Shown: in pieces, positions 39,536 to 46,816 of the stretch
Numbering within the stretch: position 1 is the first letter of the stretch
Layout: each line of letters starts with the position of its first letter
DNA from: Sulfurovum sp. UBA12169
GTDB lineage: Bacteria > Campylobacterota > Campylobacteria > Campylobacterales > Sulfurovaceae
Direction of reading: 5' to 3'
Assembly (NCBI GenBank): GCA_002742845.1
Contig: DLUH01000005.1
Location: forward strand, 682,553-746,552
DNA: 64,000 nucleotides
Program-made: the position numbers and the translations under genes
Notes under the pieces: generated by a model
What the model was told of the DNA's origin: nothing
Database searches by the model: none
Seen by the model: only the letters and a program-made list of their open reading frames with translations

Positions 39536-39927
39536 AACTGAAAATGCTTGAAAAGAAATTTACTTTTTCAGAGCTTGAAAAGGAATGTAAAAAGCAAGGA
39601 TGGAGGATACCTTCGATCGAAGAACTCAAAGGAACTGTTAAACTGTCTACTTTTGTTTTTGTGAGTGACGATACAGGAGAAGAAAGCAGATGCTACATCT
39701 ATGATGGTGAAAAAAAGCACAACGTAACAAAAGATATGCACTTGTATAGCAGCATTGTAATAAAAGAAAATTGTAAATGGCGCCAATCCGGCCCTGGGAA
39801 ATTTCATGTGCAATGTGCCCACACCGTAATAAGTTATGCCGGCCAAAAAAATAATTATGCACCGCGTGATTTTAACTATTGCCCCTATTGCGGGAAAGAA
39901 ATAGAGATTGTTTTGGTAGTGAAATAA
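39532..39927 (+). CDS. Phage hypothetical protein with zinc-ribbon C-terminus
   Basis: 131 residues; no family recognised. The C-terminal CPYCGKEI, with an upstream Cys and His (QCAH, about residue 97), may form a zinc ribbon. The N-terminal part is charged (ELEKECKKQGWRIPSIEELKG). It is translationally coupled to the preceding small ORF. Confidence 0.6.
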   Translation: MKLKMLEKKFTFSELEKECKKQGWRIPSIEELKGTVKLSTFVFVSDDTGEESRCYIYDGEKKHNVTKDMHLYSSIVIKENCKWRQSGPGKFHVQCAHTVISYAGQKNNYAPRDFNYCPYCGKEIEIVLVVK

Positions 39928-39967
39928 TTTATTTGGAAAATGAAAAATATAAGTAAAAGGATAAGTA

Positions 39968-40276
39968 ATGAAACCAATCAAAGTGAGTGAAGCGAAAACA
40001 AAAATGTGCCCATTTATTTTAAATACTGGAGCCAATATTGACTGCAAATGTGGTGACTGTATGGCATGGGAATATACCAATACAGAAGATATAGCGGAAT
40101 ATCCTTATGCAAAACGAGGAGAAAGCAAAGAGGAGTACGATAAAAGGCTGGCAGACCTTGAGACAGAAATAAAGTCAAAGGGTTACACGATAACCAAAGA
40201 TGATGCAGTAGGTCGTAAAGAATTGGATGAGGATGAAAAGTTAGGGTATTGTATAAGGCTAAAAACATGCCAATAA
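39968..40276 (+). CDS. Phage hypothetical Cys-rich protein
   Basis: 102 residues with a cysteine cluster in the first 35 residues (MCPF, DCKCGDCMAW) suggestive of metal binding. It overlaps the primase gene by ten bases. Function unknown. Confidence 0.6.
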   Translation: MKPIKVSEAKTKMCPFILNTGANIDCKCGDCMAWEYTNTEDIAEYPYAKRGESKEEYDKRLADLETEIKSKGYTITKDDAVGRKELDEDEKLGYCIRLKTCQ

Positions 40277-41859
40277 CAAACGAGTCAAAAGAAGCACTAA
40301 AGAGCTCTGTAGATATCGTCGATGTGATAAGCGATTATATAGAGTTGAAAAAGAACGGGGCGAATTTTAAGGCGTGCTGTCCCTTTCATGGAGAAAAAAC
40401 ACCCTCTTTTGTGGTAAGTCCTTCCAAGCAGATCTACCACTGCTTTGGGTGCGGCGCCGGCGGCGATGTGTTCAAGTTCGTGCAGGAGATGGACAAGCTT
40501 GAGTTTACCGAGGCGGTAGAGAAGATCGCTTCGCGCTTCAACTTCACGCTGCACTATACCGACGACAACGGTGCGCGCAAGGACTACGACCGCACCATGG
40601 AGACTATGACGCGCTATTATGCGCAGCAGCTTCGCGAGGAGGATATGCGGTATCTTTCCGGCAGGGGCATGCACGCAAAAACGATGCGGGAGTGGGAGCT
40701 TGGCTATGCGCCTTCTACAAAAAAACAGATGCATGATCTCGGTGCGATGATGCTGCCGCCTGACGAGCTGCTGGAGCTTGGGATCACAGTGGAGAAGCAG
40801 GGGCGCATCAGCGCGAAATTCTGGGACCGCCTCATGTTCCCCATACGAGACCACCGGGGCAAGGCGGTGGGCTACAGCGGACGCACACTGCAACCAGGCG
40901 GCGTGCCAAAATACATGAACTCCCCGCAGACGCCGCTCTTTGACAAGTCGCGCATACTCTTTGGGTACGACAAGGCAAAAGAGCATATCTATGCAAAGAA
41001 GTTTGTCATCATCATGGAGGGGCAGCTGGACGTGATCCTCTCCCGTCAGTGCGGCATACAGACCGCCGTGGCGACGCAGGGAACGGCGCTGACGGAACAC
41101 CACTTGCCGCTACTGTCAAAACCGAACGCAAAAGTGATACTCGCATACGACGGAGACAAAGCAGGGCGCGCTGCCGCGTTCAAGGCCGCTGTGATGCTGA
41201 GTACGAAAGGATTTGACGGTGGCGTGGTGTTGTTTCCTGAAGGAGAAGATGCTGCTTCCATGGTGGCGGCCGGAAAAGAAGAAGTTCTCAAACAGCTGCT
41301 CAAGAACAGAACAGACTTTGTGCGTTTCTGCCTTCAGTCGTATGCGTCCGGATACGATCTTGGAGAGCCGCACGGCAAAAGCCAGGCGCTAAAGGCATGC
41401 GTCGCATACCTAAAAAGTATCAAAAATGACATCATCGCGCAGGAGTATGTAGGGTTTCTTTCTTCGCTGCTGGGCATCGATAGGGTACACATCAGGATGG
41501 ACGGCAGCGCAGCGCCTCCCGCATCTGTCTCTAGCGCAAAAGCAAGCGCAGAGGATCTGCTGCTGTACACGATGTATATGCGTCCGGGCATGGTGGATGC
41601 CGCTGTCGATGTAGCGGACGATGAAGTATGGAGTAACCAGACATGCTATCGTGCGCTGCTCTCAGGGGTACGAGACGAAGCGGTTTACGCGCCAGTCACT
41701 ATGAAAGAGGGCTTGGCGGTGCTGGATGACAAACAGTTCTACGCGGTGCTGAGGGTGAAGCAGAAAAGCTACCTGCAAACGCTCAAAGCCAGACTACAGG
41801 CAAACGGAGCGGGTATCGATGAGATACTTGCGGTGAATGAGAGGATGAAAGGGTTGTGA
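40267..41859 (+). CDS. Phage DnaG-type DNA primase
   Basis: About 530 residues. An N-terminal CHC2 zinc finger (CCPFHGEKTPSF ... YHCFGCGAGGD, about residues 35-67) is followed by a TOPRIM core (EGQLDV near 250 and AYDGDKAGRAAA near 295). The C-terminal 180 residues differ from a standard DnaB-interaction domain. It synthesises RNA primers for phage replication. ATG 40267 follows TAAGG. Third-position G/C rises sharply after the first 50 codons, unlike the AT-rich ORFs upstream, which suggests a separate origin. Confidence 0.9.
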   Translation: MPITNESKEALKSSVDIVDVISDYIELKKNGANFKACCPFHGEKTPSFVVSPSKQIYHCFGCGAGGDVFKFVQEMDKLEFTEAVEKIASRFNFTLHYTDDNGARKDYDRTMETMTRYYAQQLREEDMRYLSGRGMHAKTMREWELGYAPSTKKQMHDLGAMMLPPDELLELGITVEKQGRISAKFWDRLMFPIRDHRGKAVGYSGRTLQPGGVPKYMNSPQTPLFDKSRILFGYDKAKEHIYAKKFVIIMEGQLDVILSRQCGIQTAVATQGTALTEHHLPLLSKPNAKVILAYDGDKAGRAAAFKAAVMLSTKGFDGGVVLFPEGEDAASMVAAGKEEVLKQLLKNRTDFVRFCLQSYASGYDLGEPHGKSQALKACVAYLKSIKNDIIAQEYVGFLSSLLGIDRVHIRMDGSAAPPASVSSAKASAEDLLLYTMYMRPGMVDAAVDVADDEVWSNQTCYRALLSGVRDEAVYAPVTMKEGLAVLDDKQFYAVLRVKQKSYLQTLKARLQANGAGIDEILAVNERMKGL

Positions 41860-41891
41860 TATAATATTGTATCAAGAAGGAGGGCCAAAAA

Positions 41892-42143
41892 ATGAAAAAG
41901 ATTTTGATGATGATAGCGATAGCGACGGCAATACATGCAGAATATTTCAAGTTGATGGTGACAAGTTTCAATCCAAACCTGTACAGAACAGATGAAGGCA
42001 TATACATAGAAACCAGAATGTGTGTGGTTGTAGGAAACGATATGGAAGCAGTATTAGACTATGAGTCGTACCGTGGCATATACGGCAATACGATAAGGTT
42101 TGTATCCGGCGAAGAGTGCGATGTCGTCAGAGTGTTTAGGTAG
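41892..42143 (+). CDS. Small secreted prophage protein
   Basis: 83 residues with a clear signal peptide (KKILMMIAIATAIHA, cleavage after HA). The mature part of about 67 residues has two Cys (MCVVV, EECDV) that could form a disulphide. No family recognised. Between the primase and the repressor-like genes, it is a candidate lysogenic-conversion or superinfection-exclusion factor; that is inference. Confidence 0.65.
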   Translation: MKKILMMIAIATAIHAEYFKLMVTSFNPNLYRTDEGIYIETRMCVVVGNDMEAVLDYESYRGIYGNTIRFVSGEECDVVRVFR

Positions 42144-42161
42144 AGATGTTGGAGGTGACGG

Positions 42162-42680
42162 ATGATAAGTGAAGCTTGTTTTTGGGAGAAGGTGACGGGG
42201 GCTGTAATGCTTCCGATTAAGATACTTTGGGCGTTGATCGTTTCCGGTCTAATCGTGGCAGGGTTTATACTTTGGTGGGGGTTTCTGTTTGGCTCGGTAA
42301 TCGCCATAGTGCTTGTGCTAATATTTGATGCAAGCTTGCTGTTTCTTCCACTATATATTTCTGTGCTTTATGTCCCACTGATCCCCAGCGATAAAGAAAG
42401 TATTTGTGAAAAAGAGAAACGACTCAAAAGAAAAATCATTGTGAAAAATACAATCAAAGAAGAAGATGAAGCTTGGATGGAATTTTTACATTTTTTTTCA
42501 AAGCAAATAGACAAAACGCCATCTTCACTACAGGGGTCAATAGAACTGCTTAATTTTAATAAGGGAAAGTTCACCGTAGAGGTAAAGAATGAAGTTGGCG
42601 AGGAGATGGAAAACTCTCTATGTGAGGCGTTCTCAAAATATTTTACAGCCGATGCAACGCTGAAAATAGTTAGATTTTAA
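42162..42680 (+). CDS. Prophage membrane protein with cytosolic domain
   Basis: 172 residues: two or three membrane helices (about 20-75) followed by a charged soluble domain (about 80-172). Family not recognised. It lies between the secreted protein and the XRE regulator, where temperate phages often keep host-altering genes. Confidence 0.65.
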   Translation: MISEACFWEKVTGAVMLPIKILWALIVSGLIVAGFILWWGFLFGSVIAIVLVLIFDASLLFLPLYISVLYVPLIPSDKESICEKEKRLKRKIIVKNTIKEEDEAWMEFLHFFSKQIDKTPSSLQGSIELLNFNKGKFTVEVKNEVGEEMENSLCEAFSKYFTADATLKIVRF

Positions 42681-42696
42681 AAGAGAAAGGATTCAA

Positions 42697-42945
42697 ATGA
42701 ATGACAAGATTGAAGAACAAAAGCCGCCGTACGGCGGTAATATCGTCAAGGATACGGCTAAAGAGCTGGGGATGACGCAGAAGGAGTTGGCAGCATATAT
42801 GGGAGTAGGGGAAAACACTATTGGAAATTGGTCAAGAGGTGTTGTGGATACTCCAGAATGGGCAATAAAGATGTTTAATCTTCTTAAAATAGAGAAAAAA
42901 TTCAACACAATAAAACAAATAATTGGTGATGAACTTAACAAATAA
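42697..42945 (+). CDS. XRE-family phage regulator
   Basis: 82 residues with a helix-turn-helix at about 22-55 (TAKELGMTQKELAAYMGVGENTIGNWSRG). There is no peptidase or oligomerisation domain, so it is Cro-like or a small repressor. Two matching palindromes lie just downstream of its stop, in the promoter of the next genes, and are its likely operators. Confidence 0.8.
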   Translation: MNDKIEEQKPPYGGNIVKDTAKELGMTQKELAAYMGVGENTIGNWSRGVVDTPEWAIKMFNLLKIEKKFNTIKQIIGDELNK

Positions 42946-42961
42946 ACACCAATATTGTGTT
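42945..42961 (+). promoter_or_regulatory. Operator O1
   Basis: AACACCAATATTGTGTT; arms AACAC/GTGTT around seven bases. It is the same as the site 32 bases downstream apart from one central base, and overlaps the last base of the XRE gene. Confidence 0.65.
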
Positions 42962-42968
42962 TTTATCC

Positions 42969-42998
42969 TTGACAATAACACCAAAATTGTGTTAATAT
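42969..42998 (+). promoter_or_regulatory. Sigma-70 promoter with operator O2 between -35 and -10
   Basis: TTGACA (42969-42974) and TAATAT (42993-42998) are 18 bases apart. Operator AACACCAAAATTGTGTT (42977-42993) fills the spacer, so a bound regulator would block polymerase. A further palindrome, TCACCATGATGGTGA (43009-43023), lies in the leader and may be a third, divergent site. Confidence 0.7.
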
Positions 42999-43046
42999 CC
43001 TTTTTAAGTCACCATGATGGTGATAACCTACTCAAAAGGATATACA

Positions 43047-43190
43047 ATGTCAGTAAAACAACTCGCACAATTCGCACTAAGCCACGGCTTTAAAACAGCA
43101 CTTTTCTCTACCTTTGTACTTGTATGGGATGCAGACGGTTCTTGTGTCGCTACAGATCTGCATGGCCTTAAAGCATGGATGGGGTACTAA
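43047..43190 (+). CDS. Small phage protein (47 aa)
   Basis: MSVKQLAQFALSHGF... with RBS AAAAGGA, ending one base before the Rha gene. It is the first gene after the operator-controlled promoter. No family recognised. Confidence 0.6.
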   Translation: MSVKQLAQFALSHGFKTALFSTFVLVWDADGSCVATDLHGLKAWMGY

Positions 43191-43191
43191 G

Positions 43192-43917
43192 ATGCATGAG
43201 ATCGTACACATCAACAACACCGATGTGGTGTTTGAAGTCGTAAGCGGCAACGTCTTTGCAAACAGCCTGCAGATCGCGGACGTATTTGAAAAAAATCACA
43301 AAGAAGTCATGCGTGCCATGCGCAACCAGCCGGACGATGAATTTGCTCGGCGCAATTTTGCGCAGTCCTCCTATATCAATCAACAAAACAAACAACAACC
43401 GATGTATCAAATGACCCGCGACGGGTTTTCGCTCATTGTCATGGGCTTCACCGGGCAGAAAGCAAGAGAGTGGAAGATACAGTTCATCAAAGCGTTCAAT
43501 CTCATGGAAGAGAAGCTTCGCAGCGGAGCATCTGCCGCGCTCCCGGACATGACAGAGATGAACAGGCGTATGCTCGACATTCAGGCACGGGTGCACCATC
43601 TGTACGAAGACCGGGAGACCCTGAGAGAGCAGCTCTCCAAAAACGATAGCAGGCTGCAAAGATCAGATATCCTTATGAACCGCATGGCGGAGAAGCTCGG
43701 CGATATGCCTATGGGTTTTGGCGATATGAAGTACGTGCGGGAGATGATACAGAAGCACGGCAGGAAACTGGCTGACAGGTACGGGGTAGGCATGGAAACT
43801 ACGGTCCCGGCAATCTATATAGCGATACGCAAGCGTTTTGCAGTGGAGAGCTACCACGAAGTGCCTCACAGCAGCTTCTTTGAGCTGCTTGGTTTTATCG
43901 AAACTATTACATTATAG
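43192..43917 (+). CDS. Rha-family phage regulatory protein
   Basis: 241 residues. The N-terminal Rha domain (about 10-105) has SLQIADVFEKNHKEVMRAMRN and YQMTRDGFSLIVMGFTGQKAREWKIQFIKAFN, as in the phage phi-80/P22 Rha group. The C-terminal part is helical (about 130-240). Rha proteins interfere with lytic growth in hosts lacking IHF and are thought to be regulators. ATG 43192 is one base after the previous stop; the frame is open further upstream but overlaps that gene. Confidence 0.85.
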   Translation: MHEIVHINNTDVVFEVVSGNVFANSLQIADVFEKNHKEVMRAMRNQPDDEFARRNFAQSSYINQQNKQQPMYQMTRDGFSLIVMGFTGQKAREWKIQFIKAFNLMEEKLRSGASAALPDMTEMNRRMLDIQARVHHLYEDRETLREQLSKNDSRLQRSDILMNRMAEKLGDMPMGFGDMKYVREMIQKHGRKLADRYGVGMETTVPAIYIAIRKRFAVESYHEVPHSSFFELLGFIETITL

Positions 43918-43926
43918 GAGAAAAGT

Positions 43927-44109
43927 ATGAAAGAAGAACTACAACAAAATATCGACGCTATCGTCAATTCCGTGCAGTATCTAAAAGATGTTAACGACCT
44001 TTTTATCAAAGAGCATGTCAATGTCGCCTTATACGACATCCTCGCGCCGATGCTTGAGAATATAGACCACTGCACACATAATTTACAGGCCATGATACGT
44101 TCTGCGTAA
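43927..44109 (+). CDS. Small helical phage protein (60 aa)
   Basis: An all-helical, acidic protein of 60 residues, with its RBS (AGGAG) directly after the rha stop. No family recognised. It is the last gene before a 940-base region without supported genes. Confidence 0.6.
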   Translation: MKEELQQNIDAIVNSVQYLKDVNDLFIKEHVNVALYDILAPMLENIDHCTHNLQAMIRSA

Positions 44110-44342
44110 GCCCGCGCCAATCAGGCGCTGCTCGCAGGCAATGCATCGTTATACTGCTCCAAAATAACTTCTGCAATACAAAACAAGCCATAAATGCCAA
44201 AATAAGCGCGAAATACATCTTTGCCTTGCCCCGTGATATGGATGAATCGTTTTAACGCTTAATTTTCGATGCCACACTACTCAGATAGCTAGCAATCCAA
44301 TTACAAAACTACCCAAACCATCCTTCAGCCCTACCGCCCCTT

Positions 44343-44356
44343 TTCGCGATTTTTTA
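44343..44356 (-). repeat. Left copy of 14-bp inverted repeat
   Basis: TAAAAAATCGCGAA read on the minus strand, followed outward by a G-rich stretch. Its inverse copy lies at 44905-44918. Confidence 0.6.
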
Positions 44357-44663
44357 AGCCTATCGGCTTGATTTCTATCTTTTGTGTTAGAGATCTTGTT
44401 TTTTAGTATTGTTTTTGGGGGGATGCCTTGAATTTTTGGGAATTGGGAAATATGCGGCGCAGGCGCGTGCAGGTGTGAACAAGTGGAGTGCAGCGTCAGA
44501 TATTCACATATGCCAATTTGTCGGGATCGCAAAAAAGCGAAGCTTCCTTACTGTCTCGGCTGATTATCGGCGCCAAATTTTAGGACGCAGGCTGAACAAG
44601 CCGGCACGCTTTAGGCTTAAACACACGTGTATATCGATGTTTTCTTATTTCTGTTATTGTCGG

Positions 44664-44683
44664 TCGGCAGTATTTCGGCAGTA
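44664..44683 (-). repeat. Tandem TACTGCCGA pair, internal copy
   Basis: On the minus strand TACTGCCGA occurs twice at an 11-base period, the same period as the plus-strand pair at 39252-39271. Confidence 0.5.
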
Positions 44684-44904
44684 TTTCACTAAAAAACAGG
44701 GGACATCACAATGCATGCCGGCGCCATGGATGCATCTGTTTGCTCCTGGAGTACGGGCAAATCAGCAGACTTATTTTGAGGGGGGGGTGAGTCCCAGTCA
44801 GGCGGCAGATCACGGAGGGACAGCCGTGCAAATACAGGTTGCTGCACTGTTTTTGGCAATGCTTTTTTATCCTCTTCCTGCCATGGCCGGCATGCCTAAA
44901 CCTA

Positions 44905-44918
44905 TAAAAAATCGCGAA
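44905..44918 (+). repeat. Right copy of 14-bp inverted repeat
   Basis: TAAAAAATCGCGAA, directly followed by eight G. It is identical to the minus-strand copy 560 bases to the left. Confidence 0.6.
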
Positions 44919-44981
44919 GGGGGGGGTCGGCTTGGCGGCGCAATAAAAACTATATAAAATCACTCAAAAAAAATAAAAAAT

Positions 44982-45022
44982 ACTTCAAAAACCTTGACAA
45001 ACACTTCAAAACAAAGTAGAAT
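44982..45022 (+). promoter_or_regulatory. Sigma-70 promoter of the replication operon with direct repeats
   Basis: TTGACA (44994-44999), a 17-base spacer and TAGAAT (45017-45022). ACTTCAAAA occurs at 44982-44990 and 45003-45011, 21 bases apart (two helical turns), flanking and overlapping the -35. This would suit a regulator binding one face of the helix. Confidence 0.75.
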
Positions 45023-45051
45023 TAAGCTATCATTTTACGAAAGGAGAGGCC

Positions 45052-45276
45052 ATGGAAAAAACACCGTTTGATCGTATCGAAGAAGAGTTTGCTGCGGGCA
45101 GCCTTCCAAAATTATGCGAAGATCATCTTCATGTTCCGCTCAGGACCTATGAGAACTGGAAATATCGGGGGGAAATCAGCAAAAAAGGGATCAAGGCGAT
45201 CTCTGAAAATACAGGCTTGAGCGCTGCATGGATCGAATACGGCATCGGCGAAAAGTATATAAAGGAAGCAGTATGA
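45052..45276 (+). CDS. Cro/CI-like phage DNA-binding protein
   Basis: 74 residues. The LCEDHLHVPLRTYENWKYRGEISKKGIKAISENTGLSAAWIEYG pattern matches the N-terminal helix-turn-helix of phage CI-type repressors that end in WIxYGxG. It lacks the C-terminal peptidase domain. A GGAGAG RBS precedes it, and its stop overlaps the initiator gene (ATGA). It is probably the first early regulator. Confidence 0.7.
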   Translation: MEKTPFDRIEEEFAAGSLPKLCEDHLHVPLRTYENWKYRGEISKKGIKAISENTGLSAAWIEYGIGEKYIKEAV

Positions 45277-46229
45277 GCCGGGATGAAACCAAACCAAGGC
45301 CGTATATTATACTCCCGCATTTTATCTACTCGTCAAACATGGGATGTGTGGGGCAGCGAATCTGCGGAATCATCTACGGACTTTCATCAGAATATGGGTT
45401 CTGCACCGCAAAGGATGAATATATCGGCAGTCTGCTATGTATGAGTCCAGGTGCTGTAAGACGGCAGATACAGCAACTGACCAAAGACTTATATATCAGA
45501 AATATAGGAAGTGTCCAGCACAGAAAACTTGTTCTAAACTACATAGATAATGCGGACACAAAAGAACTTATGGAGTGTTCGACCCAAACACGAAAAAATT
45601 TCGCGAAAGTGTCTGAAATACGAAAAAATTTCGCGCAAACACGAAAAAATTTCGCGTATCTACCTATTATATATAAAATTAATAATAATATTGGTCATTT
45701 TAAGACAAATGACCTGAATGCTATCGATGAAAAACAAGCTTTTCAGATGCTATTTGATCTCTTCTGGGATATGTACGGCAACAAACAAAAAAAAGCAGAG
45801 ACACAAACTGTTTTCAAAAAGCTCAGCGAAGAGGATATCGTTGCTTTGATCGCCTCCCTCCCTTACGTCAATGAATTTCACGACAAGACAAACAAAACCG
45901 CTTTCGTACCCCAAAAGCCTCATCCTACTACTTTTTTACGCGGCAGACGTTGGGAAGACGAATGCTATGCTTTAAAAAAAATCGAAAAAAAGGGGGCCGC
46001 GGATGCAGTAACGGCAGACGAAGGATCTCTGGCGGAGAGCTTGGAAAGATTTAGGAAAATCAGCGACGGTGAAGCGGTGACGCTTGAAGATGCAGATATA
46101 TCTGTTTTGGCAGCATTGGGCATCTCTGTATCCAGCGCGGCTGAAGAGATCAACATCGACGGCATGAAAGTGTTTGCAAGCAGAGTGCGCGCCGTGTGGG
46201 ATGCTATCGGGAAGGGTGAAAAAAAATGA
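45273..46229 (+). CDS. Phage replication initiator (lambda O-like)
   Basis: 318 residues. The N-terminal winged-helix-like region (about 10-90, GFCTAKDEYIGSLLCMSPGAVRRQIQQLTKDLYI) would bind DNA. A hinge (about 105-145) contains three RKNFA repeats. The C-terminal domain has the pattern of phage replisome organisers (FWDMYGNKQKKAET ... PHPTTFLRGRRWEDE), which contact the helicase. The hinge DNA carries three iterons and an AT-rich stretch, as in lambda O. The start at ATGA is coupled to the upstream regulator. Confidence 0.8.
   Translation: MSRDETKPRPYIILPHFIYSSNMGCVGQRICGIIYGLSSEYGFCTAKDEYIGSLLCMSPGAVRRQIQQLTKDLYIRNIGSVQHRKLVLNYIDNADTKELMECSTQTRKNFAKVSEIRKNFAQTRKNFAYLPIIYKINNNIGHFKTNDLNAIDEKQAFQMLFDLFWDMYGNKQKKAETQTVFKKLSEEDIVALIASLPYVNEFHDKTNKTAFVPQKPHPTTFLRGRRWEDECYALKKIEKKGAADAVTADEGSLAESLERFRKISDGEAVTLEDADISVLAALGISVSSAAEEINIDGMKVFASRVRAVWDAIGKGEKK
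45590..45656 (+). repeat. Three replication iterons inside the initiator gene (putative phage origin)
   Basis: ACGAAAAAATTTCGCG occurs identically at 45590-45605, 45620-45635 and 45641-45656. Each copy contains the inverted repeat CGAAA/TTTCG. Spacings are 30 and 21 bases. The following 55 bases (to about 45711) are strongly AT-rich. This matches the lambda origin, where iterons and a melting region lie in the O gene. Confidence 0.75.
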
Positions 46230-46624
46230 AACAGAAAGAAACTTTCCTTTCTTTGGGTGAAGTCGCGCGACAGTACGGCTTCAGCAAAGACTATTTTGCA
46301 AGAATGAAGCACACAAATCCAAAAAAATATGCATATATCGCCTCTTTGGATGATGATTTTTTTATCGCGTTTGGGAAATTCAAACACGAATATGAATCGC
46401 TCTTTTACGCGCTGGAAAAAATGTTTTTTGATCTGGAACAAAAAAGAAAAATCTATCAATTTTCTCAGATCTTGCACAAAAAAGGATTTTTCAAGCACAC
46501 AAATTCATATGTTACCGGTGTGCAAAAATTGGTTTTCAAGGCTGATCAAAAGTTTAACTTTGGTGTGTTTGTGAAATATAAAAATATTTTAAATGTGTTT
46601 GAGGAAGTGAAAAATGAGATTTGA
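46226..46624 (+). CDS. Phage hypothetical protein with HTH-like N-terminus
   Basis: 132 residues; residues 8-30 (LSLGEVARQYGFSKDYFARMKHT) read like a helix-turn-helix. The rest is helical and rich in Phe and Lys. It overlaps the initiator by four bases and may assist replication. No family recognised. Confidence 0.6.
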   Translation: MKQKETFLSLGEVARQYGFSKDYFARMKHTNPKKYAYIASLDDDFFIAFGKFKHEYESLFYALEKMFFDLEQKRKIYQFSQILHKKGFFKHTNSYVTGVQKLVFKADQKFNFGVFVKYKNILNVFEEVKNEI

Positions 46625-46700
46625 GACTGTTTTGGCCGGTTTGTATGCGGCAGCGATGCTTTATGTGCTGTACGGCAGTGCCGTAGTGATTTTAAACTAA
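46614..46700 (+). CDS. Tiny membrane peptide (28 aa)
   Basis: MRFETVLAGLYAAAMLYVLYGSAVVILN is essentially one membrane helix. It overlaps the preceding gene by 11 bases, and GTGA precedes its start as a weak RBS. Translation is plausible but unproven. Confidence 0.4.
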   Translation: MRFETVLAGLYAAAMLYVLYGSAVVILN

Positions 46701-46711
46701 AGGAGTGATGG

Positions 46712-46804
46712 ATGGAAAAAATGAAGAATACGAGAATGATGTACCGCGCGATGGCTGCAGGATGCAAGACGGCTGCGGATCTTGCGCGATACATCAATCG
46801 ATAG
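46712..46804 (+). CDS. Tiny phage ORF (30 aa)
   Basis: MEKMKNTRMMYRAMAAGCKTAADLARYINR with RBS AAAGGAG. The CKTAADLARYI segment looks like the first half of a helix-turn-helix, but the ORF ends there. It is coupled to the gene 12 bases downstream. Confidence 0.4.
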   Translation: MEKMKNTRMMYRAMAAGCKTAADLARYINR

Positions 46805-46816
46805 GGAGGAAAGGCG

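Larger units (their letters stand above)
44110..45051. other. Prophage region without a convincing gene, rich in repeats and G-tracts
   Basis: Open frames exist on both strands, but none has a good RBS, known motifs and suitable length together. Structural features seen: a 14-bp perfect inverted repeat (44343-44356 and 44905-44918); two runs of eight G (44780-44787, 44919-44926) and one of six (44417-44422); TCGGCAGTA twice at an 11-base period (44664-44672, 44675-44683), the inverse of the pair near the tRNA; and the promoter of the next gene at the right edge. It may be a regulatory switch, a decayed gene or an old element junction. Confidence 0.5.

Noticed and set aside
44018-44218. 66-codon minus-strand frame starting with a hydrophobic segment
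   Set aside because: It has a passable RBS but overlaps the better-supported plus-strand 60-codon gene and has no known motif.
44409-44957. 182-codon frame through the G-tracts
   Set aside because: TTG start without a good RBS and a composition that is not convincing. It is kept only as a possibility in the finding on this block because a hydrophobic stretch is present near its end.
44110-45051. Integrase or excisionase gene
   Set aside because: No tyrosine- or serine-recombinase motif is visible in any frame of this region or elsewhere in the prophage part of the window.
45590-45656. Purely protein-driven repeat (RKNFA motif)
   Set aside because: The DNA repeats are identical for 16 bases including non-codon-aligned flanks, and have internal dyads. 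Selection on the DNA explains them better.
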